A stretch of 64,000 nucleotides of DNA from an uncultured Duncaniella sp. (lineage in GTDB: Bacteria > Bacteroidota > Bacteroidia > Bacteroidales > Muribaculaceae). The notes below the pieces were generated by a model that saw only the letters and a list, made by a program, of their open reading frames with translations, was not told the origin of the DNA and ran no database searches. Positions within the stretch are counted from its first letter, which is position 1; each line of letters begins with the position of its first letter. Below are positions 51,155-59,549 of this stretch, in pieces. The stretch spans positions 1 to 64,000 of the forward strand of contig CAJTMJ010000012.1 in NCBI GenBank assembly GCA_910577335.1, written 5' to 3'. A program made the position numbers and the translations under genes.

Positions 51155-51207
51155 ATTTATTCTATTAGAAATTTAATTTTTTGATTTAAAGGAGGAGAGG
51201 ATCCGAT

Positions 51208-52881
51208 TTACTTTTTGACTTTGCGGAGAGCTATGTCGTAAGCCTCTTCATAATATTTTATAAAATTAGCCCATGAAGCTGCGGCTGCGGTTTTCATGGC
51301 TGCTTTTTGTATCTTTTTGCTTTCTTTGTCGGATACGCATGTGAGATACTCTATGGAGTGTGCCACATTTTCCACTACTCCCGAGTAATTTGAGTCGCCG
51401 CGACCTATCACGTTCACGCCACATTCATCGAAGTAGTTGTCAAAGGCTTCAAGCGCCCATTGTCCGAACCCTGAAAGTGATGTGGTGACAGTAGGCACAC
51501 CGAATGCCACACTTTCAAGAGGAGTATAGCCCCAAGGTTCGTAGTAGGATGGGAACACTGTGGCGTCAGCGCCGATAAGTAGGTCATAATAGCTCTTGCT
51601 GAATATGCCGTCGGTGCCGTTAAGGTAGCAAGGCACGTAAATCACATTGACGTGACGGTCGGTGTTTTCAAATCCGAGCTGCTTGATGCGGTTGATGATC
51701 GGGTCGCTTTCGGGATTGTTGAGCCAATGAGTTATGACGGGTTCATTCAGCGGAGTTTTGTCGGAAGCTTTGACACGTTTTTTGCCTAAGGTAGCAGCTA
51801 TGCGTTCCGAGAGGTCGGCACGCGGTTCTTTTGACCATGCCGGCACCATCACGTAAGCTAAAACGTTTCGGCAAAGCTCATAGTTCTCAAGGGTTGCACA
51901 CATGTCAAGGAACAGGTCGATACCTTTGTTGCGGTATTCGCATCGTCCGCTTGTCACGACGATGAATGTGTTGTGGTCATATTTCTGACCGGTGAGGGCA
52001 GAAGCTACATTCAGGAGGGTGTCACGTGCTTCTTGACGTGCTGCCGGATATTTTGAGGCGGCAGGAACGAAATTTTTCTCAAAACCGTTAGGTGTCACCA
52101 CGTCGGGACGGCGTTCGAGCAACTGCTCACATTCACGGGCGGTGATTTCACTCACGGTGGTGAAGGCGTCGGCATTGTGTGCGGCAGCTTTTTCGATGGA
52201 ATGTTTGGATTCCATGTTAAGCTCACGTGCCATCTGGTCGCCATTGTATCCCTGAAGATAGTCATACAACGGTTTGTTGTTTCCGCAGATGCTTCTGCCT
52301 ATGCTTGTGGCATGAGTGGTGAAAACGGTGGCAACCTGCGGAAGCTTCCATTTCACATACAGAAGACCCATGCCGGTAGTCCATTCATCGAAGTGGGCTA
52401 TGACATTCTCGCCGCCGATACCACTGTTTACAATCGACTCGATCACCATGCCTGAGGCGAGTGCGAAGGCGCATCCTTCGTCATAGTCACCGTATGCGTG
52501 GAGTGAGTCAACGCCGAAACGGTTCCACATTTCACCGTAGAACTGATCCTTTACCGCATACAAGCCATTAAAATTAACTAAGATTGCTATCGGACGACCG
52601 GGAATTTCCCACCGACCTATGCGTACTTTAATATTGTAAGGTAAATTCACTGACTTTGCCCATGTTGAAAGTCCGGTGACATTGCACTCTGTGAACCAGG
52701 GAGAAGGATTCTCCTCCGACCAAACGTCGGGACCAATAAAAACAGTCTTGTCTTTGTCTATCTTTTGGAGAGTTTTTGCTTTAGTTGACAGCACGGTATA
52801 AATGCCGCCAATCTTGTTACACACTTCCCAACTGACTTCGAACAGCAAACTGGGGGTCAGTGTAGCAGCTTTTTTATCCAT
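51208..52881 (-). CDS. GT3-type glycogen synthase
   Basis: A 557-residue glycosyltransferase that resembles the eukaryotic GT3 glycogen synthases, not the bacterial GT5 GlgA. Diagnostic segments are FEVSWEVCNKIGGIYTVLSTKA near the start, TTHATSIGRSICGNN, DAFTTVSEITARECEQLL, and, near the end, YYEPWGYTPLESVAFGVPTVTT with the FPSYYEPWG acceptor loop. GT3 enzymes usually take UDP-glucose; the donor here is unproven. It is the first gene of the glycogen unit, with a -7 box at 52918-52911. Confidence 0.92.
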   Translation of the reverse strand: MDKKAATLTPSLLFEVSWEVCNKIGGIYTVLSTKAKTLQKIDKDKTVFIGPDVWSEENPSPWFTECNVTGLSTWAKSVNLPYNIKVRIGRWEIPGRPIAILVNFNGLYAVKDQFYGEMWNRFGVDSLHAYGDYDEGCAFALASGMVIESIVNSGIGGENVIAHFDEWTTGMGLLYVKWKLPQVATVFTTHATSIGRSICGNNKPLYDYLQGYNGDQMARELNMESKHSIEKAAAHNADAFTTVSEITARECEQLLERRPDVVTPNGFEKNFVPAASKYPAARQEARDTLLNVASALTGQKYDHNTFIVVTSGRCEYRNKGIDLFLDMCATLENYELCRNVLAYVMVPAWSKEPRADLSERIAATLGKKRVKASDKTPLNEPVITHWLNNPESDPIINRIKQLGFENTDRHVNVIYVPCYLNGTDGIFSKSYYDLLIGADATVFPSYYEPWGYTPLESVAFGVPTVTTSLSGFGQWALEAFDNYFDECGVNVIGRGDSNYSGVVENVAHSIEYLTCVSDKESKKIQKAAMKTAAAASWANFIKYYEEAYDIALRKVKK

Positions 52882-53120
52882 TCCTTTATAAAGTTATCGT
52901 TTTCAGACCGCAAAGGTAAGCATTTTTTCCGAATTATCAGCTGAATACATGGCAAAAACGTAAAAAAATATAGGTGTAACCCTGCATTTGTAAATTTACC
53001 GGCTCGCAGGCGGTAGATTTGGATAGTGGTGTTAAATTTATGGATTGATATTCAATTATTATGTAGATTGCAATCCTTATATAATACTATGTGGGAACAA
53101 AAAAGTAATATGAATCTAAT

Positions 53121-53350
53121 CGAATTATAGCCAAAAGTAGGTGAAAATGGATACTTTTGGCTATAATTCGATTTGGGGATGGGGAAACAATATGATGGTA
53201 ACTGCGTCGATTTGTAGCCAAAAGTAGGTGAAAATGGATACTTTTGGCTATAATTCGGTTTTGGAAATGGAGAATAATATGATGGCAATTGCATTGATTC
53301 GTAGCCAAAAGTGGATAAAAATACATACTTTTGGCTATAATTCGATGGCT
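53121..53350. repeat. Three 87-bp direct repeats, each with a hairpin
   Basis: Three hairpin units, TAGCCAAAAGTA / TACTTTTGGCTA, start at 53128, 53215 and 53302, exactly 87 bp apart. In copy 1 the arms extend to 19 bp (53121-53139 with 53152-53170). Between hairpins the spacer is similar in all copies. Copy 3 has changes in its left arm (GTGG for GTAG). Confidence 0.92.
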
Positions 53351-53453
53351 TTGATGTGGGCTTAAAATTCGGGATGTTTGTCTGAATTTGGAGAAAAAGA
53401 AAGGATAAGACGGGTGAGATTTGGAGGGCTGGATGGGGTGGATTTTGGGAAAA

Positions 53454-53502
53454 GTGTCCGTTTTTGATGTCCGAAATCGGACAGGTGTCCGAAATCGGAC
53501 AC
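53454..53502. promoter_or_regulatory. Tandem palindromic operators
   Basis: The half-site GTGTCCG (53454-53460) is followed by two palindromes, TGTCCGAAATCGGACA (53468-53483) and GTGTCCGAAATCGGACAC (53485-53502). They lie about 70-120 nt upstream of the predicted sigma-54 start, the usual place for enhancer-binding-protein sites. Confidence 0.8.
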
Positions 53503-53545
53503 TTTGCAAAATAATGATAGTGCTGATTATCAACGATTTAAAAGT

Positions 53546-53563
53546 TTGGCACGATTCTTGCTA
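53546..53563 (+). promoter_or_regulatory. Sigma-54 promoter of the exporter operon
   Basis: TTGGCACGATTCTTGCTA carries the -24 GG (53548-53549) and the -12 GC (53560-53561) with ten bases between them, a near-perfect match to TGGCACG-N4-TTGCW. The start of transcription would be near 53573, 36 nt before the first gene. Confidence 0.88.
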
Positions 53564-53608
53564 TATATTTTGGCATATTAATGAAAATAAAAATCACAAA
53601 ATAATACA

Positions 53609-54859
53609 ATGGATAGAGAAATACCCAAAGAAGAGCGCATGAAGGCGCGTCGTAAAAGCTGGATGAAGATCGCCGGTGTGGTGATATGTGTAATTGCTGT
53701 GTTCGCAGTGATATTCGCTTCGCTCAGAAAGAGCGTGAAGATGAGCGATATTAAATTCTCGGATGTCGAGAGAAGCTCCATCGAAACCTCGGTCAGCGCA
53801 TCGGGCAAAGTGGTGCCGGCATTTGAGGAGATTATCAATTCACCGATTTCAACACGTATAGTAGAGGTGTATTGTCAGAGCGGTGACAGTGTGCTTGAAG
53901 GCACCCCTCTTCTCCGCCTCGACCTCCAGTCGGCTGAAACGGAGCTGAACAAACTGACCGATGAGATGAACATGAAGCGTCTCGCCATGGAGCAGACACG
54001 CCTTAACATCGCCACCTATCTGCGAAATCTTGAAATGCAGATAAAGGTAAAGGAGATGAGTGTCAACCGTCTTGAAGCCGAGGTGCAGAACGAGCGTCGT
54101 CTCGACAGTCTCGGTTCAGGCACAGGCGACAAAGTGCGTGAGGCTGAGCTTGCCTATAACACCGGAAAGCTTGAGCTGCAGCAGCTCCGCCAGCAGCTTG
54201 TGAATGAGCGTCAGGTGAAGGATGCCGAATACAAGTCGAAGCAGCTCGAACTAAGCATATTCGAAAAGAATCTCGGCGAGCAGCGACGCACACTTGAGGA
54301 CGCCCGTATCAAGTCGCCCCGTGCCGCAACTCTTACCTATATTAATAAGGAGATCGGTAGCCAGATCTCCCAAGGTCAGAAATTGGCGGTGGTCAGCGAC
54401 CTTACCCATTTCAGTGTCGATGCCGAGATTGCCGACAGCTACGGCGAGCGTGTGGCAGTGGGTTCGCCGGCTAACGTGAAGATAGGCAAGGATGTGCTCA
54501 GGGGTAAGGTGTCAAATGTCACCCCGCTCAGCACCAACGGCGTGATAGCCTTCACCATAAAGCTTGACGAGGATGATTATCCGCGCCTGCGTTCGGGATT
54601 GAAGACCGACGTGTATGTAATGTGCGACATCAAGGATGACATACTCCGTATCCGCAACGGCTCTTACTACATGGGTCCCGGTCTGTATGAACTCTTTGTA
54701 GCCGACGGCGACGACGAGATTGTAAAACGCAAGGTGAAACTCGGTGACAGCAACTATGAATTTGTGGAGGTGATAGACGGGCTCGAAAAGGGCGACCGTG
54801 TTGTGATAAGCGACATGAGCGACTTCAAAAATTCACAGCGTGTGAAAGTGAGAAAATAA
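53609..54859 (+). CDS. HlyD/MacA-type periplasmic adaptor
   Basis: A 416-residue membrane-fusion protein that bridges an inner-membrane ABC transporter and an outer-membrane channel. It has one N-terminal membrane helix (about residues 21-43: IAGVVICVIAVFAVIFAS), a biotinyl-lipoyl region (SGKVVPAFEEIINSPISTRI), a long coiled-coil hairpin (about 110-240), the second lipoyl half (RIKSPRAATLTYINKEIGSQ), a beta-barrel and the membrane-proximal end. It is the first gene of the seven-gene exporter operon, directly behind the sigma-54 promoter. The substrate is unknown. Confidence 0.93.
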   Translation: MDREIPKEERMKARRKSWMKIAGVVICVIAVFAVIFASLRKSVKMSDIKFSDVERSSIETSVSASGKVVPAFEEIINSPISTRIVEVYCQSGDSVLEGTPLLRLDLQSAETELNKLTDEMNMKRLAMEQTRLNIATYLRNLEMQIKVKEMSVNRLEAEVQNERRLDSLGSGTGDKVREAELAYNTGKLELQQLRQQLVNERQVKDAEYKSKQLELSIFEKNLGEQRRTLEDARIKSPRAATLTYINKEIGSQISQGQKLAVVSDLTHFSVDAEIADSYGERVAVGSPANVKIGKDVLRGKVSNVTPLSTNGVIAFTIKLDEDDYPRLRSGLKTDVYVMCDIKDDILRIRNGSYYMGPGLYELFVADGDDEIVKRKVKLGDSNYEFVEVIDGLEKGDRVVISDMSDFKNSQRVKVRK

Positions 54860-54909
54860 TACAGTGTGAGGAAACATAAAATATTAACTATCTAAATACA
54901 TTAAACGAT

Positions 54910-55584
54910 ATGTCAATCATTAAATTAACAGGAGTAAACAAAATCTATCGTACTAACGAGATTGAAACACAAGCATTGGAAAATGTCAACATCTCAGTTG
55001 AAAAGGGGGAATTCGTGTCAGTGATGGGTCCTTCGGGTTGCGGCAAGTCCACACTTCTCAACATAGTGGGACTTCTCGACACCCCGACATCGGGCACCGT
55101 TGAGATAGCAGGTACCACTATAGGGAAAATGCGTGACAGCGAGCTTGCCGCGTTCCGCAACAAGAACCTCGGCTTTGTGTTCCAGAGCTTCCACCTTATC
55201 CCCTCGCTTAATGTCAGCGACAATATAGAGCTTCCGTTAATCTACCGCTCCGGCATCTCCGAGAGTCAGCGCAAGCAGATGGTGCGCGAGGTGCTTGAGC
55301 GAGTAGGGCTTACACACCGTGCCCGCCACACCCCGGCTCAGCTTTCGGGCGGTCAGTGCCAGAGAGTGGCGATAGCCCGTGCCATCATAGGCAATCCGGA
55401 GATAATCCTCGCCGACGAACCTACCGGTAACCTTGACTCAAAGATGGGTGCAGAGGTTATGGAGCTGCTTCATGACCTTAACAAGAAAGATGGTCGTACC
55501 ATAGTGATGGTGACTCACAATGAGATTCAGGCTCAAATGACCGACAGGATCATGAAGTTCTTCGACGGTCGTCAGATAGGCTAA
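54910..55584 (+). CDS. ABC transporter ATPase, MacB/LolD type
   Basis: A 224-residue ATPase that powers the exporter. Motifs are complete: Walker A GPSGCGKST (40-48), Q-loop FVFQSFHLIPSL, signature LSGGQCQR, Walker B with DEPTGNLDS, and the switch VTHN. It is the only ATPase of the operon, so it must serve all four permeases. It lies 50 nt after the adaptor gene and 19 nt before the first permease. Confidence 0.96.
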   Translation: MSIIKLTGVNKIYRTNEIETQALENVNISVEKGEFVSVMGPSGCGKSTLLNIVGLLDTPTSGTVEIAGTTIGKMRDSELAAFRNKNLGFVFQSFHLIPSLNVSDNIELPLIYRSGISESQRKQMVREVLERVGLTHRARHTPAQLSGGQCQRVAIARAIIGNPEIILADEPTGNLDSKMGAEVMELLHDLNKKDGRTIVMVTHNEIQAQMTDRIMKFFDGRQIG

Positions 55585-55603
55585 TCATTATATCCGCAGT
55601 GCG

Positions 55604-56899
55604 ATGAAATTTATAAAACAAATAATATATGATTTAAAAACTCAGCCTGTGATCGGGGCGGTTTCAATCATCGGTACAGCCATGGCTATCATGCTGATTA
55701 TGGTTGTGATGATGATCCGCCAGATTCAGGTTGCGCCCGTGGCTCCCGAAAGCAATCGTGACCGCCTGCTTTATGAGTATGGCATGTGTATCCAAAACGA
55801 TGACAACATGGGAAGCAGCCGTCTGAGTATGGCAGCTGTCGATAAGCTGTATGGAGGGCTCAAAACCCCGGAAGTTATAAGCGTGATGCAGAGCGGATGT
55901 GATCAGGTAGACGTTAGTGCCGATGGCGGTGAGATGATGCTGGCTGACATGCGCATGACTGACGAAAACATGTGGAAAATATTTGACCACAAATTCCTTA
56001 GCGGAAAGCCCTACAGTGAAGCGGATGTGCTTAACGGAAATAGGGTTGTGGTGATCACCGAATCGCTTGCCCGCAAACTGCTCGGCACTCCTGATGCCGT
56101 CGGGCGTACCATCACTATCAATCAGTACCCTTTCAAGGTTGTGGGGGTGGTAAGGGATGTGTCGCCGCTCATGGGGTGGAGCTACGCCCAATTGTGGAAA
56201 CCTATAAAAGTGAGTGAAGGGCTCAGCATGTCGATCGGCAACGGTGCGGCTGATAAGTATTTCGGTCCCTTCTCGGTGGTTTCCATGGCAAAGACTCCGG
56301 AGGATGTGGATGAGATGCGCCGTGAGATACGTTCGCGTAACGCATCGTTCAATAACGAGCTTAAGGCTGATGGTTGGAGCCGTGCCGATACCGGTTTTCC
56401 ATACGTTCAGGAGCAGGTTCATGCCTTGAAAGGCACTAATAAAGAACCTGATGTGTCTACCGAGAGGATGGTGCACTATATACTGATAGCCATAATACTG
56501 CTTGTCCCGGCTATAAATCTTTCGAGCATGACTCAGAGCCGTCTGCGCCAGCGCCGTCATGAGATAGGTGTGCGACGTGCGTTCGGAGCTAAAAGAAGCT
56601 CCATACTCAGGGCTATTTTGGTAGAGAATCTTTTTGTCACTCTGGTTGGCGGTTTGATAGGGTTGATACTTACATTTGTGATGTCATATATGTTCACCTC
56701 GCTCTTCTATGAGCCTGCGTTCTCATGGACAGGTTACTCGGTAGAGATGAGCCTTAATGCCTCAATGCTTTTCAGCTGGAGCATATTCGGATGGGCGTTG
56801 CTGTTCTGCTTCGTGCTCAATCTGCTCAGTGCGGGTATCCCGGCATGGCGAGCCGCCCATGTGGACCCGGTGGAGGCTATCAACGGTATCACTAAATAA
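55604..56899 (+). CDS. FtsX/MacB-type permease 1 (type A)
   Basis: A 431-residue permease with one N-terminal membrane helix (GAVSIIGTAMAIMLIMVVMMI), a large periplasmic domain (about 45-285) and three C-terminal helices. The end AGIPAWRAAHVDPVEAI is the typical closing of FtsX-like permeases. It is similar along its length to permease 3 (start FIKQIIYDLKTQPVI versus LLQQTFYNLKRQPVI; shared PESNRDR and INLSSMT), but not to permeases 2 and 4. It probably pairs with a type B permease to form the channel. Confidence 0.93.
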   Translation: MKFIKQIIYDLKTQPVIGAVSIIGTAMAIMLIMVVMMIRQIQVAPVAPESNRDRLLYEYGMCIQNDDNMGSSRLSMAAVDKLYGGLKTPEVISVMQSGCDQVDVSADGGEMMLADMRMTDENMWKIFDHKFLSGKPYSEADVLNGNRVVVITESLARKLLGTPDAVGRTITINQYPFKVVGVVRDVSPLMGWSYAQLWKPIKVSEGLSMSIGNGAADKYFGPFSVVSMAKTPEDVDEMRREIRSRNASFNNELKADGWSRADTGFPYVQEQVHALKGTNKEPDVSTERMVHYILIAIILLVPAINLSSMTQSRLRQRRHEIGVRRAFGAKRSSILRAILVENLFVTLVGGLIGLILTFVMSYMFTSLFYEPAFSWTGYSVEMSLNASMLFSWSIFGWALLFCFVLNLLSAGIPAWRAAHVDPVEAINGITK

Positions 56900-56913
56900 A
56901 AAATGGAAAGAGT

Positions 56914-58185
56914 ATGAAACGAAAACTTCTAAAACAGATAAAATCCCAGTGGCACAGCAATTTGTGGCTTGTGATAGAACTGGTAATCATATCGGTGGTG
57001 CTGTGGTACATAATCGACCTGCTTGCTGTGATGACACAGTCTATGCTTGAGCCTAACGGGTTCAATATTGAGCACTGTTACAGCCTGACACTTAGACGTT
57101 CGGGCGAATTGAAGCCCGGCGAAACCGAGATGACTTCCGGACAGGAGAACCTTGAGATCCTCAAGCGTCTCCGCCGTTATCCCGGAGTGGAAGGTGTGGC
57201 TGTGTCAAATGCCGTGGAGCCGTATTGCGGTAACTTTATGGGTGTCAATATGATGGATGTTGACAATGACTCGCTCATGTATGGCAGTGACTCCCCTTCG
57301 TTGCGATATGGCAAGGCTAATGCTGACTTCCTGCGGGTGTTCCGCATAGAGGGTGCGCGCGGCGAGACTCCCGAGCAGCTTGCGAAATTGTTTGGCAAGG
57401 GTGGTAGAAATATCCTTGCGGCTGAAAACTTCACTCAGTCGGTCGATAGCGGTGCTCAGGTTTACAATCCCATAGATTTGGTGGGACATCGCTTCAAACG
57501 TGGTAAAAAAGATTACAAATTGGTGGCGGTGCTTAAGAATGTGAAGCGTGAGGACACCACTCCGTTGAAATACAATTCTCTGGTGTTGGAATATCTCGAC
57601 GACAATTCCGAGGATGAGGTTGATTGGATAGGCTCTCTGAGCATAAGGGTGCGACCGGAGGCTGATAAGGACTTTGTGGCGCGTTTCCGTGAAGATATGG
57701 CTCGCCAGTTTCATGTGGGATTGAGCTACATAGCAGATATCAAGTCCTTCGACCTGATAAGGGATGACCGCCTGTCGGAGGAATCCAAAATGAAGTCGAA
57801 ACTCTACATAGTGGTAGGCTTCCTGCTGCTCAACGTGTTCTTGGGGCTGCTCGGCACATTCTGGTATCGTACCCGTCAGCGAGTGAGCGAGATGGCTGTC
57901 CGGATGACATTCGGTGCCACACGCGGCTCGATATTCCGCAGGCTTATGTCGGAAGGTGTGATCCTGCTCGTCATAGCCACGGTGATAGCTATATGTATCG
58001 ACTGTACTATAGCCTACTTGGAGCTGAATATGCGTCCCGAGGGTGACCACCTGACATTAGGGATGATAGCTTTGGCGTCGGGAATCACATTCCTGTTGGC
58101 GTTGACCATGATATTCCTCGGTGTCTATTTCCCGGCACGTGCGGCAATGAAGGTTGAGCCGGCAGTGGCTCTCCACGATGAATAA
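56914..58185 (+). CDS. FtsX/MacB-type permease 2 (type B)
   Basis: A 423-residue permease of the second type: an N-terminal helix (WLVIELVIISVVLWYIIDLLA), a periplasmic domain and three C-terminal helices, ending AMKVEPAVALHDE. It is similar to permease 4 (KRKLLKQIKSQWHSNLW versus SRKLFKQIRNEWKSNIW; shared LNVFLGLLGTFWYRTRQRV). It starts 14 nt after permease 1. Confidence 0.93.
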   Translation: MKRKLLKQIKSQWHSNLWLVIELVIISVVLWYIIDLLAVMTQSMLEPNGFNIEHCYSLTLRRSGELKPGETEMTSGQENLEILKRLRRYPGVEGVAVSNAVEPYCGNFMGVNMMDVDNDSLMYGSDSPSLRYGKANADFLRVFRIEGARGETPEQLAKLFGKGGRNILAAENFTQSVDSGAQVYNPIDLVGHRFKRGKKDYKLVAVLKNVKREDTTPLKYNSLVLEYLDDNSEDEVDWIGSLSIRVRPEADKDFVARFREDMARQFHVGLSYIADIKSFDLIRDDRLSEESKMKSKLYIVVGFLLLNVFLGLLGTFWYRTRQRVSEMAVRMTFGATRGSIFRRLMSEGVILLVIATVIAICIDCTIAYLELNMRPEGDHLTLGMIALASGITFLLALTMIFLGVYFPARAAMKVEPAVALHDE

Positions 58186-58223
58186 ATATCTAACAAATTA
58201 GATAATTCTTTTGAATTTTAAAG

Positions 58224-59528
58224 ATGAAACTTTTACAGCAAACATTTTATAATCTCAAGCGCCAGCCGGTGATAGCCGGCGTGACCATCATCGGCACGGC
58301 GTTGAGTATATTCCTGATAATGGTGGTGGTTATGCTACATCAGGTAAGGGTACTTCCGTTTTCTCCTGAGAGTAACCGTGATCGTATGCAGCATTATCAT
58401 TATATTTCGTTTGGAAATACCAATTGGGGCGACCCTTTAGAGAATAATTCCAATGGTCCGATGTCGTATAAGGTGGTAAGAGAGCTGTTTTATCAGCTCG
58501 AAGAGCCTGAGGTGGTTACTGCCTATCTTTGTCAGCCAGTTGTGAAATCTGTGTGCCTTCCGAAACAAAAGCCGTTTTCGGCAGATGTGCGTGAAGTGGA
58601 CGATGCTTATTTCAAGGTATTTGATCTCGATTTCGTTTCGGGTTCTCCCTACACTAAGGCTGATTTTGACGCCGGTCTTCCAAAGGCTGTGATAGACGAA
58701 AATGTAGCCACTCGTCTGTATGGCACTACTGATGCAGTTGGAAAAGAATTTTTGCTCAATGGTGCTTCCTACAAGGTGACAGGTGTTGTGAAGCCCGTAA
58801 GCACAATAGCAACTAATGCATACTCTCATATATGGATGAACACCACTTCAAATTGTAACTATGATAATAACTGGTCAACGCTCGGAGGCTGGTATTCGGT
58901 GACCATTCTTGCCAAGGACAACAGTAAGGAGAGCATGGATGCTGTACACAGCGAAGTGGAACGCAGAGTGACGGAGTATAATAAGCAGATAGGTGTGGAA
59001 GGATGGCAGATAGTAAATAGGAATCGTCCATACACGCAGGAAAAAGATGTTGCCGGCGGCAGTGCGAACATAGAGCCTGATGAGAAAGCGGCACGCAAGT
59101 CACGATGGATAATCTTCGGCATACTGCTCATAGTCCCGGCTATAAACCTATCGAGTATGACTCATAGCCGTCTGCGCCGTCGAGTTAGCGAAATAGCAGT
59201 GCGTCGTGCCTTTGGTCAGACCAAAGTCTCCACAGTTATTTCGGTAATAAACGAGAATCTGATTATAACACTCATAGCAGGTGTCCTCGGCTTGGTTCTG
59301 AGTGTTGTGATGGCTTATTTCTTCGGCAATATGCTATTCTCGCAGGGTTATAACTTTTCACTTTCACAACCGGAAACTGATATGTCAATGCTTATGAGCT
59401 GGAGTACATTCGGATGGGCGTTGCTGTTCTGCTTTGTGCTTAATATCCTCAGTTCAGGTATCCCTGCTATTCAGGCATCACGCCAACCTCTTGTCGATTC
59501 TCTCCGTGGAGGTGGTAATAATCATTAA
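58224..59528 (+). CDS. FtsX/MacB-type permease 3 (type A)
   Basis: A 434-residue type A permease, with the N-terminal helix GVTIIGTALSIFLIMVVVML, the shared PESNRDR motif and the INLSSMTHSRLRRRVSEIAVRR cytoplasmic block before the last helices. It is a paralogue of permease 1. The gene pair 3-4 looks like a duplicate of pair 1-2. It starts 38 nt after permease 2. Confidence 0.93.
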   Translation: MKLLQQTFYNLKRQPVIAGVTIIGTALSIFLIMVVVMLHQVRVLPFSPESNRDRMQHYHYISFGNTNWGDPLENNSNGPMSYKVVRELFYQLEEPEVVTAYLCQPVVKSVCLPKQKPFSADVREVDDAYFKVFDLDFVSGSPYTKADFDAGLPKAVIDENVATRLYGTTDAVGKEFLLNGASYKVTGVVKPVSTIATNAYSHIWMNTTSNCNYDNNWSTLGGWYSVTILAKDNSKESMDAVHSEVERRVTEYNKQIGVEGWQIVNRNRPYTQEKDVAGGSANIEPDEKAARKSRWIIFGILLIVPAINLSSMTHSRLRRRVSEIAVRRAFGQTKVSTVISVINENLIITLIAGVLGLVLSVVMAYFFGNMLFSQGYNFSLSQPETDMSMLMSWSTFGWALLFCFVLNILSSGIPAIQASRQPLVDSLRGGGNNH

Positions 59529-59549
59529 TCATCTATCCAATACAGATAT

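Larger units (their letters stand above)
52882..53608. other. Long intergenic region before the exporter operon
   Basis: 727 nt between glycogen synthase (minus strand) and the exporter adaptor gene (plus strand). It contains the synthase -7 box (TACCTTTG, minus strand, 52918-52911), three 87-bp hairpin repeats (53121 onward), a pair of palindromic operators with a half-site (53454-53502) and a sigma-54 promoter (53546-53563). The parts at 52960-53110 and 53345-53450 show nothing further. Confidence 0.8.

Noticed and set aside
53121..53350. CRISPR array
   Set aside because: The spacing is 87 bp, with similar sequence between the hairpins instead of unique spacers. Only three units and no cas genes are present.
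53087..53533. Minus-strand open frames of 80-148 codons across the 87-bp repeats
   Set aside because: Their repetitive protein sequence simply mirrors the DNA repeats. They have no start context or family likeness and cross the operators.
55664..56560. 298-codon minus-strand frame
   Set aside because: It lies wholly antisense to permease 1, whose family motifs are clear. Composition is typical of a shadow (many His and Ser).
57205..58050. 281-codon minus-strand frame
   Set aside because: Antisense to permease 2. No domain is recognised.
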